Shown here one piece after another: positions 44,188 to 52,849 of a stretch of DNA of 64,000 bases; the first letter of the stretch is position 1, and each line of letters opens with the position of its first letter. The DNA is from Rhizobium leucaenae USDA 9039. Lineage in GTDB: Bacteria > Pseudomonadota > Alphaproteobacteria > Rhizobiales > Rhizobiaceae. The notes under the pieces are model-generated. The model saw nothing but the letters and a program-made list of their open reading frames with translations, was not told the DNA's origin and searched no databases. A program made the translations under genes and the position numbers. Where the stretch lies: the NCBI RefSeq assembly GCF_000426285.1, contig NZ_AUFB01000003.1, positions 310,001-374,000 of the forward strand. Direction: 5' to 3'.

Positions 44188-44361
44188 CCAATTGGCTGAA
44201 ACTGTCAAGCTCGGCCGAATCTGCACAAAGATGTGACCCTGCCGTCATGAATTTGGTTCAGATTTAACGAGCGTCGGCTCGTAAAATGCCGTTGGGGTAC
44301 TTATTTACCATTATGACTCATGATTTTGGGGTATCGGCGCGCTGGGTGAGGGTTCCCGACC

Positions 44362-45231
44362 ATGAACGAGACGATCGCCACCGGATTGCGCCAGCCTGAG
44401 GGGCCGGTAGCCCTGATGGATGGACGCATCGCCCTTGTGGAGACCGATGAGAGCCGCCGTTGCCTGACGATGATTGCGGCCGGTGCTCGCCGTGAAATCT
44501 GCCGGCCCGGCGGCCGTCCGACCGGGCTCGCGGTCGATGGCGATCATTGTTTCTGGGTGGCGGGCGGTCCGGAAAACTCCCTTGTTCGGGTCTCTCCGGA
44601 AGGCCGCACCTTACAGGTGATCGAAGGCGGCAAGGACGGCCCGTTTCTGTCTCCGAACGATCTTGCCTTTGGCCCGGATGGCCTGCTTTACATGACCGAT
44701 TCCGGCGTCCGCATCTCCGATCTGCTCGATGGCGCCGACATCAATCCCGATTTTTTCCAGGTGCCGTATAACGGTCGTGTCTACCAGATCGATCCGGCGG
44801 AAGGCCGGGTGCTGCGCGTGCTGGCGACCGGCTTGCTCTATGCCAATGGCATCGCGTTCGGGCCGGACGGATTGCTTTATTATAGCGAGACGCTGACCGG
44901 GAAAATCCATCGCCAGATCGTCGGCGGGCGGCAGGAACTGTTTGCGCAGGTTATGCAGACGCCTGCCGTAAAGGCGTTGCGCGGGCCGGCCGGCATGGCC
45001 TTCGATCGCAATGGCATGCTTTATTGCGCAATCTACGGACAAGGCGAGATCTGCCTGGTCGATCCCGGCGGAAAGATCACGGGCCGTATCCGCACCAATG
45101 GCGCGCGGCCGGGCAATATCGCTTTCACCCTCGATGGCAAATATGCGTTGATTACGGAGCAGGAAAACGGTGTTTTGGAGAGAATAGCAGCACCGCGTCC
45201 AGGGCTGCCGCTGCATATGCCGTCCGTTTGA
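44362..45231 (+). CDS. SMP-30/gluconolactonase/LRE family protein
   Basis: 289-residue six-bladed beta-propeller lactonase-like protein. Repeated blade motifs are visible: GLAVDGDHCFWVA, LSPNDLAFGPDGLLYMTDSG, YANGIAFGPDGLLYYSET, PAGMAFDRNGMLYCAIYG and PGNIAFTLDGKYALITE. The Asn-Asp pair in SPNDLAFG and the NGIAFG Asn are metal ligands in this family. It probably hydrolyses a sugar lactone; the substrate is not deducible. It is followed by a strong hairpin shared with the convergent secDF gene. Confidence 0.88.
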   Translation: MNETIATGLRQPEGPVALMDGRIALVETDESRRCLTMIAAGARREICRPGGRPTGLAVDGDHCFWVAGGPENSLVRVSPEGRTLQVIEGGKDGPFLSPNDLAFGPDGLLYMTDSGVRISDLLDGADINPDFFQVPYNGRVYQIDPAEGRVLRVLATGLLYANGIAFGPDGLLYYSETLTGKIHRQIVGGRQELFAQVMQTPAVKALRGPAGMAFDRNGMLYCAIYGQGEICLVDPGGKITGRIRTNGARPGNIAFTLDGKYALITEQENGVLERIAAPRPGLPLHMPSV

Positions 45232-45243
45232 TCCGGACGTTGG

Positions 45244-45272
45244 AGGACATGCCCGGAAGCCGGGCATGTCCT
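45244..45272. terminator. Hairpin between convergent genes
   Basis: Twelve-base perfect arms AGGACATGCCCG and CGGGCATGTCCT around a five-base loop, followed by CTTTC on the plus strand. It lies between the SMP-30 gene and secDF and could serve both. Confidence 0.7.
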
Positions 45273-45292
45273 CTTTCAGTAGTCTTCGCCGC

Positions 45293-47851
45293 TTATTCGG
45301 CGGCGGGGATTTGCTTGTTGTCCTTGCCGGACTTGTCGTCGCCAGGCTTCTCATCATTGGCGACAGTCTTGGCATGGCGGCGGCGCCAATCGCCGAGGAA
45401 GAGCAGGATCGGAGCGGCGATGAAGACCGACGAGGCGCCAGCGACGAGTATGCCGAACACCATGGGGATCGCGAAGCTGGAGACGGCGCTGCCGCCCCAG
45501 ATCGCCATCGGCACCAGCGCCAGGAAGGCGGTGGCGTTGGTATAGAGGCTTCGTGCCAGGGTCTCGTTGATCGACTTGTCGATGATGTCGCGCAGCGGCA
45601 TCGACTTGTAGAGCCGCATGTTTTCACGCATACGGTCATAGACCACGACCTTGTCGTTCACCGAGTAACCGACCAGCGTGAGGATAGCGGCGATAGCCGT
45701 CAGGTTGAAATCGAGGCCGGTGATCGCGAAGAAGCCAATCGCCTTAGTGACGTCGAGTACCAGAGTGACGATGGCGCCGACCGCAAACGGCCATTCGAAC
45801 CGCACCCAGATGTAGACGAGCATCGCCAGGCTGGCGATCACGACCGACAGGATGCCGGCCCAGGCAAGCTCGCCCGAAACCTTCGGACCGATGACATCCG
45901 TACCTTCGATGGTTGCGGTTGGGTCGATCTTGATGATTTCTGCCTTGAGCTTGGTGACTGCGGCTGTCTGCGCCTCTTCACCGCCGTCCTGGCGCTGGGC
46001 GCGGACAAGGAGGCTGCTGTTGTCACCGAAGGACTGCAGTGCGATTTCGCCGAGGCCGAGTGTGTTCAGGCCCGCGCGGAACGTAGACAAATCGGCCGCG
46101 TCCTTGGTCTTGACCGACATCTGGATGCCGCCGCGGAAATCGACGCCGTAGTTGAGACCCGGATGGATGAACAGGACCACCGAGGCGATCGACAGGATCG
46201 CCGAGACGGTGACGCCAAAGAAACGGGCCTTCATGAACTGGATGTGCTTGTCATAGGGGCTGAAGGGGATCAGCGGCCTGATGTTAAGCACCTTCAGCTT
46301 GCGGCGACGGGTGATAGCGATCATCACGACGCGCACGAAGGCGACGGAGGTGAACATCGAGATGATGAGGCCGAGACCCATGGTCACGGCAAAGCCACGA
46401 ACCGGGCCGGAGCCGAAGTAGAACAGGATGGCGGCGGCGATCAGGGCCGTCATGTTGCCGTCGATAATCGTCGAATAAGCCTTCTTGAAGCCGTTATCGA
46501 TGGCGGCGAAGGCGCCGCGGCCCTTGCGGGTTTCTTCGCGGATGCGCTCGTTGATGAGAACGTTGGCGTCAACAGCAAGGCCGATACCAAGGACGACACC
46601 GGCGATGCCGGGCAGCGTCAGCGTGGCGCCGACAAGCGTCAGGGCTGAGAATGTCAGGATCGTGTGGACGAGCAGTGCGAAATTCGCGAGAATCCCCCAA
46701 GCGCCGTAGAGCACGAAGATGAAGGCGGCAACCAAGACGAAGCCGACTAGGCCGCTATAGATACCCTTCTGGATCGCGTCTGCACCGAGATCGGCGCCGA
46801 CCGTGCGTTCTTCGATGACCGTCAGCTTGGCCGGCAGGGCGCCGGCGCGCAGCAGGGCTGCAAGCGTCGTCGCGCTGTCGGCAGTGAAGTTGCCCGAGAT
46901 CTGACCTGAACCGCCGGTGATCGGCTCGCGAATATTCGGCGCGCTCAGCACCTTGTTGTCGAGAACGATGGCGAAAGGTTTGCCGACATTCTCGCGGGTG
47001 ATCTCTGCGAAGCGGTTGGCACCGGCGCTGTCGAAGCGGAAGGTGACGAGCGGCTCATGCGTATTCGGATCGAAGCTGACGCGGGCGTCGGTAAGACGGT
47101 CGCCGGCAAGCTCGATGCGATCGAGAACCGGATAGCTGTTGCCCTGATCATCCTTCAGGATGGAAACACCGGGGCCGGGATTCTTCGGATCGACATTCTC
47201 GGCGAGCAGATGGAAGGACATCTTCGCGGTCGAGCCGAGCAGTTCGCGCAGGCGCGACGGATCCTGTGCGCCCGGAAGCTGTACGAGAACACGATTGGGG
47301 CCGACGCGCTGGATGGTCGGTTCGGCGACGCCCACCTGGTCGACGCGCTTGCGGATGACTTCCAGGCTCTGCTGGACGGCGGAATCGACGTTGGCGGCGA
47401 TGCCGGCTGGCGAGAAGGACATGGCAATCGCGCTGCCGTTCGGCGTGATCGTCAGATCGGACTGGCCGGCGGAAAGGCCGGAAGAGATCGTGTTGGCAAG
47501 AGTTTTGAGCTGCGTCACCGCATCGTTGCTCTGCGCCGGATCGGTCAGCGTCACGACGATCTGGTCACCATTGCGGACGATCGAACGGGTCAGGATGTTC
47601 TTGTCACGTAGGACACGGCGCGAATCTTGCAGCAGCGATTGCAGCCTGCCGTTGGTCAGGTCCTTCTCGTCGACTTCGAGGACGAGATAGGAGCCGCCAC
47701 GAAGGTCGAGGCCGAGGGAAACCTGGCTGTGCGGCAGCCAAGACGGCATTTTGCTTAAGACCGACTGCGGCAGCACGTTCGGCAGGGCGATGAAAAGGCC
47801 AAGCACGATGATCACCGTATAGGTGACCACCAGCCATGGTGAGGTGCGCAT
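45293..47851 (-). CDS. secDF: Fused SecD-SecF protein-export membrane protein
   Basis: 852-residue single-chain SecDF that uses proton-motive force to pull proteins through SecYEG. The SecD half starts MRTSPWLVVTYTVIIVL, with SLGLDLRGGSYLVLEV and a long periplasmic region, then TM4-6 (DANVLINERIREETRKGR). The SecF half begins near residue 555 with HIQFMKARFFGVTVSAIL and carries GVDFRGGIQMSV, VVIASLAMLVYIWVRF and GYSVNDKVVVYDRMREN. Twelve membrane segments in total. ATG 47851 with AAGGAT upstream is chosen over a GTG at 47872. The tail is Lys/Asp-rich. Confidence 0.96.
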   Translation of the reverse strand: MRTSPWLVVTYTVIIVLGLFIALPNVLPQSVLSKMPSWLPHSQVSLGLDLRGGSYLVLEVDEKDLTNGRLQSLLQDSRRVLRDKNILTRSIVRNGDQIVVTLTDPAQSNDAVTQLKTLANTISSGLSAGQSDLTITPNGSAIAMSFSPAGIAANVDSAVQQSLEVIRKRVDQVGVAEPTIQRVGPNRVLVQLPGAQDPSRLRELLGSTAKMSFHLLAENVDPKNPGPGVSILKDDQGNSYPVLDRIELAGDRLTDARVSFDPNTHEPLVTFRFDSAGANRFAEITRENVGKPFAIVLDNKVLSAPNIREPITGGSGQISGNFTADSATTLAALLRAGALPAKLTVIEERTVGADLGADAIQKGIYSGLVGFVLVAAFIFVLYGAWGILANFALLVHTILTFSALTLVGATLTLPGIAGVVLGIGLAVDANVLINERIREETRKGRGAFAAIDNGFKKAYSTIIDGNMTALIAAAILFYFGSGPVRGFAVTMGLGLIISMFTSVAFVRVVMIAITRRRKLKVLNIRPLIPFSPYDKHIQFMKARFFGVTVSAILSIASVVLFIHPGLNYGVDFRGGIQMSVKTKDAADLSTFRAGLNTLGLGEIALQSFGDNSSLLVRAQRQDGGEEAQTAAVTKLKAEIIKIDPTATIEGTDVIGPKVSGELAWAGILSVVIASLAMLVYIWVRFEWPFAVGAIVTLVLDVTKAIGFFAITGLDFNLTAIAAILTLVGYSVNDKVVVYDRMRENMRLYKSMPLRDIIDKSINETLARSLYTNATAFLALVPMAIWGGSAVSSFAIPMVFGILVAGASSVFIAAPILLFLGDWRRRHAKTVANDEKPGDDKSGKDNKQIPAAE

Positions 47852-47944
47852 GAGTATTATCCTTGAATACACTGATACCAGCGGAGCCTGCCGCTGGCGA
47901 ATGTGAGGTCATGTCGAAGATGCGCCGTCAGGCGCGCGAACCGG

Positions 47945-48316
47945 TTAGATGAAAGTGGTTGGCGGAGCGCGGGCAAGATAGGCGCGGAAAGCAAGCGATT
48001 CATGCCGCGCGAGTTCGCCGCGGGTGCGCGGCTGTCCCGGATTGCTCAGGAGTCCGAGCGACGGAAGGGTCGAAAGCGTTGCCGGTCCGATATCATGCCA
48101 GGTGGCTTTCGGCGTGACCGTTCGATCGGCGACGACAGTCCCACGCACCGGATCGCGCAGGGCGAGATAGAGCGGTTGGGTGTCCTTGCCGGAGGAGAAG
48201 GCTTCCGCATCGGCCCGCGCGGCAAGATTGATGCCGCCGCCAAGCGCCAGTCCGAGATAGGCGAAGAAGGCGACGAACAATGAGGCAATCACGCGCGCTC
48301 CGGCGCGGCGTGTCAT
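47945..48316 (-). CDS. Conserved-looking hypothetical protein with N-terminal membrane anchor
   Basis: 123 residues from MTRRAGARVIASLFVAFFAYLG; not recognised. A hydrophobic segment at residues 8-30 fits an uncleaved signal anchor. The rest has no motif I know, with a Pro/Arg-rich end (ARAPPTTFI). A TTG start 17 codons upstream (MNPFEFGAADSEEND) is equally possible. It sits between the Kef-type antiporter and secDF on the same strand, 66 bases from the former. Coding bias of the frame looks normal for the region. Confidence 0.55.
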   Translation of the reverse strand: MTRRAGARVIASLFVAFFAYLGLALGGGINLAARADAEAFSSGKDTQPLYLALRDPVRGTVVADRTVTPKATWHDIGPATLSTLPSLGLLSNPGQPRTRGELARHESLAFRAYLARAPPTTFI

Positions 48317-48382
48317 CCTGCTATCGTTCTCTTCGCTATCGGCAGCGCCGAATTCGAACGGGTTCAACGGTTAAAAGGGCCT

Positions 48383-50233
48383 TCATTCCGTTGCCGGAGC
48401 GGATTCCGGCGGTTCAATCATGATATCAGGACGCTGCGCGTCTTCATAGTGCGGCCTGTCATGATGCACTTGCGCCAGTCGGTCAACCATCCCCAGCGCA
48501 ATTTCCCGCTCTCCCATGATCACCGTATCGGCGCCATATTGCTTGAGCACGTCGACCTCGGCATCGGAATGAGCGCGGGCGACGATCAGGATCGATGGAT
48601 TGACGGCGCGCGCCTGCTCGGCGGCGCTGCACGCCTCAAAGGTATTCGGAATGGCAATGACCAGGCTGCGGGCGCCGGAAATATTGGCATAGGCCAGAAC
48701 CTCGGCGGAGGCGGCATTGCCGTAGATCGCCTCGATTCCCTCACTCATGAGATCGCCGATTCGCTTGTCGGAATCTTCGATGACCACGAAGGGTGTACCG
48801 GAAGATTTGAGCTTCTCCCCGACGATGCTGCCGACGCGGCCATAGCCGATCAGCACCGCGTGGTCCGTCAGTGTAACGGCGTGCAACTCCTCATCGACAT
48901 CATGGGCCGCTGGCCGATTGGCGGGGGCAGGTAAGGCTTCGCCCTCCGTCGGCTCTGCCTGCGCGGCCGGTTCGATGCCTTCCGTCATCTCGCCCTGCGG
49001 TCTGGTTTCCTGCGTCTTCCGCAACCAGTCGCAAGCAATGAAGACAAGCGGGTTGAGAATGATCGAAATGATCGCCCCGCCAAGGATCAGATCGCGGCCT
49101 TCGCCCGGCAGCAGGCCGAGATCGAAACCGAGACCTGCGAGGATGAAGGAGAATTCGCCGATCTGCGCCAGGCTGGCGGAGATGGTCAGGGCCGTGCTCA
49201 TCGGCTTTCGAAAGGCGAGCACGATGAAAAAGGCGGCGACGGACTTGCCGATGACGATGATGAACACCGTCGCCAGCAGCGGCAGCGGGTTGTCGATGAG
49301 GATGTTCGGATCGAACAGCATGCCGACCGAGACGAAGAACAACACGGCGAAGGCATCGCGCAGCGGCAGGCTTTCCTGCGCCGCCCGGTGGCTGAGCTCG
49401 CTTTCCGACAGGATCATGCCGGCGAAGAAGGCGCCGAGCGCCAGCGAGACGCCGAAGAGTTTCGCAGCCCCGAATGCAACGCCGAGCGCAATGGCGAGGA
49501 CACCGAGGCGGAAGAGTTCACGCGAGCCGGTATGGGCGATGCGATGCAGGATCCAGGGAATGATCCGCCGGCCGAAGACCAGCATCAGCCCGACGAAGGC
49601 CGCGACCTTCAGCAGCGTCATGCCGATGATCCCGGTGAGTCCGAGATCGAGGCCAAGCAGCCGGTTGAGGCCAGCCGATAGCGGCTCGGCCGCGCCGTGG
49701 CCGTTGGCGGAGATGCTGGCGGCAGCCGGGATGAGCACGAGGGCTAGCACCATGGCCAAATCCTCGACGATCAGCCAGCCGACCGCGATTTTGCCGCGTT
49801 CGCTCTCGATCAGCCGCCGCTCCTGTAAGGCCTTCAAGAGAACGACCGTCGAGGCGACGGAGAGCGCGAGGCCGAAGACGAGGCTCCCGCCGAGCGGCCA
49901 GCCCATCAGTGCGCCAAGCCCCCAGCCGAGCAGGGTGGCGAAGCTGATCTGGACGATCGCGCCGGGAACGGCGATGCCGCGGACCGACAGCAGGTCCTTC
50001 AGCGAAAAATGTAGCCCGACCCCGAACATCAACAGGATGACGCCGATTTCGGCGAGTTCCGGCGCAAGGCTCTGGTCGGCAACAAAGCCCGGCGTATGCG
50101 GGCCTGCAAGCACGCCCGCAATCAGATAGCCGACGAGCGGCGGCAGTTTGAAGCGGTTGGCAATAGCCCCGAAGATGAATGCCAGCACAAGGCCCATGAC
50201 GATGGTCGAAATCAGAGGCGTGTCATGCGGCAT
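48383..50233 (-). CDS. Kef/YbaL-type monovalent cation:proton antiporter with TrkA-N domain
   Basis: 616-residue membrane antiporter. The N-terminal ~400 residues are a CPA2-type Na+/H+ exchanger domain with about twelve segments (GYLIAGVLAGPHTPGFV, EIGVILLMFGVGLHFSLKDL, LGAFFAGMILSESELSHRA). An acidic/proline linker precedes a C-terminal nucleotide-binding RCK domain beginning AVLIGYGRVGSIVGEKL. The YbaL subgroup is inferred from domain order and length. It likely expels K+ or Na+ in exchange for protons under nucleotide control. GAGGGA Shine-Dalgarno present. Confidence 0.92.
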   Translation of the reverse strand: MPHDTPLISTIVMGLVLAFIFGAIANRFKLPPLVGYLIAGVLAGPHTPGFVADQSLAPELAEIGVILLMFGVGLHFSLKDLLSVRGIAVPGAIVQISFATLLGWGLGALMGWPLGGSLVFGLALSVASTVVLLKALQERRLIESERGKIAVGWLIVEDLAMVLALVLIPAAASISANGHGAAEPLSAGLNRLLGLDLGLTGIIGMTLLKVAAFVGLMLVFGRRIIPWILHRIAHTGSRELFRLGVLAIALGVAFGAAKLFGVSLALGAFFAGMILSESELSHRAAQESLPLRDAFAVLFFVSVGMLFDPNILIDNPLPLLATVFIIVIGKSVAAFFIVLAFRKPMSTALTISASLAQIGEFSFILAGLGFDLGLLPGEGRDLILGGAIISIILNPLVFIACDWLRKTQETRPQGEMTEGIEPAAQAEPTEGEALPAPANRPAAHDVDEELHAVTLTDHAVLIGYGRVGSIVGEKLKSSGTPFVVIEDSDKRIGDLMSEGIEAIYGNAASAEVLAYANISGARSLVIAIPNTFEACSAAEQARAVNPSILIVARAHSDAEVDVLKQYGADTVIMGEREIALGMVDRLAQVHHDRPHYEDAQRPDIMIEPPESAPATE

Positions 50234-50313
50234 CGCTGTCCCTCGATACTGGTAATCCCGTATGGCTTATGACATATTTGGTTTAAGTTGACCAATATGA
50301 GTGGTTTCAGATT

Positions 50314-50580
50314 GTGAATCAAGGCCGCAACCTGACGATTCTGACTCCCGCGCTCTGTCGCGCGGCGCGCGGGCTGCTCGACTGGACACAGTTGGATATA
50401 GCCGAGAGGGCCGGCGTGTCACGGAGCACCATCCGCGATTACGAAGGCGGGCGCCACGACATTCACCGGGCGACGGAGGCGCAATTGCGCCTAGCCTTCG
50501 AAGAGGGCGGGGTCGTTTTCGTGGAAATGCCGGGACTTGGTTGGGGCGTTTGCCTACGGCCGGCTTCCGACCGCGATTAG
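50314..50580 (+). CDS. Small XRE-family helix-turn-helix regulator
   Basis: 88-residue DNA-binding protein, start codon GTG. The helix-turn-helix spans about residues 15-50: CRAARGLLDWTQLDIAERAGVS then RSTIRDYEGGRHDIHRATE, a typical short rhizobial HTH_3 protein. The C-terminal LAFEEGGVVFVEMPGLGWGV forms a beta extension common in these proteins. No strong Shine-Dalgarno is seen. Its TAG stop lies within the left end of the repeat at 50577. Target unknown; the divergent antiporter is a possible one. Confidence 0.82.
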   Translation: MNQGRNLTILTPALCRAARGLLDWTQLDIAERAGVSRSTIRDYEGGRHDIHRATEAQLRLAFEEGGVVFVEMPGLGWGVCLRPASDRD

Positions 50581-50681
50581 AGCGCTTTAGCGTTTCACGG
50601 ATTCGCTTTCGCGCGCTATCCCTTTGTTTTTACGCATTCCGGACGGAAAACCGCTACGCACTTTTCCTGGAATTGCTCTAA
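50577..50681. repeat. Intergenic repeat family B, full copy, overlapping two convergent stops
   Basis: 105-base element bounded by TTAGAGC (50577-50583) and its complement GCTCTAA (50675-50681). The final 49 bases are identical to 27887-27935. It fills the entire gap between the XRE gene and the convergent glycosyltransferase and overlaps the stop codons of both. Confidence 0.8.
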
Positions 50682-52174
50682 GCTTTCGGCGCCAGGCAGC
50701 TTGGCGAAAGATGGTAGGCGTAGAGCGTCCTGCCTTTCATGTTGCCGAAATCCGGCGACCAGCTCTTGATGAGTTCCGATTTGCCCGCAATGCAATCGAA
50801 CGGTTCGTCGTCGATATAGAGCACATCATCGGTCACGGCAGGTGGCAGCGAAAAGTTCTGCTCGTAATAGCTCTTCGGGAAGCCGCCAGAGTTACGGGCG
50901 TAGATATGATAGGGCTTGCCCTTCAGCGTATAGAACAAATCGGCGAGAATATCCCGGTTATCGGCGACGATGGTCGACGTATTTGCCTGGGCGGCAATAT
51001 CAGCGATCTCCAGGCTGACGCCGCTGCGGCCGACATACCGCTTCATGATGAGATCGCCGTTCGGCAGCTTGATGTCATAGGCAAAGACCGTAAGGATCGG
51101 CAGCAGGAAGGCGACGACCGAGCCGATGATCAGCGAGACGGCGAGCCCTTTCTTCGTCAGACGGTAGAGCAGCCAGACGGCGAGGATGGTGCCGGCGGAG
51201 TAGGCGGTGACCGCCCAATTGGCATAGGCCTTGGCAAACAGCGCTTGCAGCGTAATCAACGCTATGACCGGAATGGACAGCCAGACGAGCAGCTTTTCCC
51301 TGTCGTCGCTTTGCCCGCGGATCGTCCGCCATGCCGCCCAAAGCATGCCATAGAAAATGACGGGACCCACGACACCGAATTGCGCGCCGAGGAATCCGAG
51401 CGCGCCGAGCAGATGCTTCACCAATCCGCCGCCTTTTCCTTCGCCGTTCCAATGGGCGATGCTTTCGGTATGGCGCACCGTCGCGGCATCATGGGCGAAA
51501 TTCCACCAGAGATTGGGGGCAACGACGATCGCGCCGGCGATGGCGGCGATGAAAACGTCCCGCCAGGCAATGCGTGCTGAGCGCAGCGTCAGCATGGCGA
51601 CGCCGACGCCCGGCAGCAGAAAAAGCACCGAATATTTCGTCAGGAAAGCGATCCCGAGGCTGACGCCTAGGATCAGCGCGTCGGTGATCGAGGAGCGCTT
51701 GGTAAGGCCGAGAAAGGCCCAGATGGCAATGGTGACGAACAGGATTTGGATCGTGTCCGTCGACATCAGCACGGCCGAAAGAGAAGCCGCCGGCAGGGTG
51801 ACGAAGATGACGCCGACCCAGGGCTCGATCTCCTCCCCGGCCTCTCCGTCGATCAGGCGCCGCGTCGTGCGCATCAGCATCAGGGCGGTGACGAGATGGA
51901 AGAGAGGCGCGGAAACGCGGATCCAGAAGGTCGAGTCCGATCCCGATATCGCATTGAAGAAACGAACGACCCAGGCGATGACTGGCGGCTTGGAATAATA
52001 GCCGAAGTCGAGATTTTGGCCCCAGAACCAATATTGCGCCTCGTCGACGAAGAGGTCGGTCTTATTGAAGGCAAGCATTACCACACGCCAAAGCGTGACG
52101 CCGAAGATGATTGCAAGAGCAAGCCGCAGTGAAAGTGTCTTGTGGTTCGTTTCGGAATAGGTGGTGTCGGACAT
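50678..52174 (-). CDS. Glycosyltransferase family 39 (ArnT/PMT-like) membrane protein
   Basis: 498-residue inner-membrane glycosyltransferase using a polyprenyl-linked sugar. The family motif KTDLFVDEAQYWFWGQNLDFG, with the catalytic Asp-Glu in the first periplasmic loop, followed by YYSKPPVIAWVVRF, is clear. About eleven membrane segments and a C-terminal periplasmic domain (IYARNSGGFPKSYYEQNF) follow. In Rhizobium, relatives such as Rgt proteins add galacturonic acid to LPS core or lipid A, which makes LPS modification a plausible but unproven role. The start is the ATG at 52174; its stop lies inside the repeat. Confidence 0.9.
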   Translation of the reverse strand: MSDTTYSETNHKTLSLRLALAIIFGVTLWRVVMLAFNKTDLFVDEAQYWFWGQNLDFGYYSKPPVIAWVVRFFNAISGSDSTFWIRVSAPLFHLVTALMLMRTTRRLIDGEAGEEIEPWVGVIFVTLPAASLSAVLMSTDTIQILFVTIAIWAFLGLTKRSSITDALILGVSLGIAFLTKYSVLFLLPGVGVAMLTLRSARIAWRDVFIAAIAGAIVVAPNLWWNFAHDAATVRHTESIAHWNGEGKGGGLVKHLLGALGFLGAQFGVVGPVIFYGMLWAAWRTIRGQSDDREKLLVWLSIPVIALITLQALFAKAYANWAVTAYSAGTILAVWLLYRLTKKGLAVSLIIGSVVAFLLPILTVFAYDIKLPNGDLIMKRYVGRSGVSLEIADIAAQANTSTIVADNRDILADLFYTLKGKPYHIYARNSGGFPKSYYEQNFSLPPAVTDDVLYIDDEPFDCIAGKSELIKSWSPDFGNMKGRTLYAYHLSPSCLAPKA

Positions 52175-52255
52175 CAACAGGTCGATCTCTGTGCCGGGTC
52201 GTCAGGCTTCATACGGAACTATCGAGCCCAACGCTAGCTCTCGCTGAGATAACGG

Positions 52256-52280
52256 CAAAAAGCGCGGCCCGACGCCGCGC
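52256..52280 (-). terminator. Intrinsic terminator downstream of the 37-residue peptide gene
   Basis: Read on the minus strand, GCGCGGC-GTCGG-GCCGCGC is followed immediately by TTTTTG. The seven-base GC stem plus T-run is a classic Rho-independent terminator, 56 bases after the small gene's stop. Confidence 0.75.
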
Positions 52281-52335
52281 ATAACCCGCCTTTATTAAAG
52301 ATTTGTCTCACCTATAGGCGCCTGAGGCCGGATGC

Positions 52336-52449
52336 TTAGAGTACGCGCGGAGCGATAGTGCTGCGAGCCTCTTCGATGAGACTTAGGAACACGAAGGCAG
52401 CAAGCGTCATGCCGGCCGTCAGCGAAGCAGTCAAACCAAGAACAATCAT
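52336..52449 (-). CDS. 37-residue single-pass membrane peptide, unrecognised
   Basis: Short frame MIVLGLTASLTAGMTLAAFV followed by FLSLIEEARSTIAPRVL. Residues 2-25 are one hydrophobic helix, then a short charged tail. A strong Shine-Dalgarno (GGAGAGAG) lies two bases before the ATG, and an intrinsic terminator lies just downstream, together marking a self-contained transcription unit. The longer in-frame reading to 52653 (105 residues) has a basic, non-repeating N-terminus and is less likely. I do not recognise the family. The helix is rich in small residues (Ala, Gly, Thr), as in oligomerising membrane peptides. Confidence 0.6.
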   Translation of the reverse strand: MIVLGLTASLTAGMTLAAFVFLSLIEEARSTIAPRVL

Positions 52450-52849
52450 TGCTCTCTCCGTATCGACATCGAAGGTGTCTCTACTTATCGACTTAAAATA
52501 GGAAGCTTGCCTGTGACTTGCGGCCACTGCGGTTTTTACTCGAAAAGACCGCCGGCAGAATTCGAACGCGCGACTGTTTAAACCAAAACGGGATAGCTTG
52601 CCGGACTTATTAACCTTCAAGCAAGGAATTAACCATAAACATTGGACTAGCACGTCGGAATGGGAAAACTGTCACTCGTTCTCACCAGGCATGAAGCCGC
52701 CCCGTCGTACCGGGTCAGATCCGGTATCCATGTCATCAAACGGTCCGAACAGGCTTTGATGAACGAGCGAGCTTCAGCGTCCCGGTCAATGAACCGGCGG
52801 CGGCGTGCACCTGTCCTCGTCTCTTCATCGCGTCTGAACCGGATCACCA
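52450..52849. other. Region upstream of the chemotaxis operon
   Basis: 400 bases without a supported gene. TTAACC occurs at 52610-52615 and again at 52629-52636 as TTAACCAT, 19 bases apart; TTAACCAT resembles a CtrA half-site. The icpA promoter should lie here. The plus-strand frame from 52660 is a shadow of the icpA leader. Confidence 0.4.
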
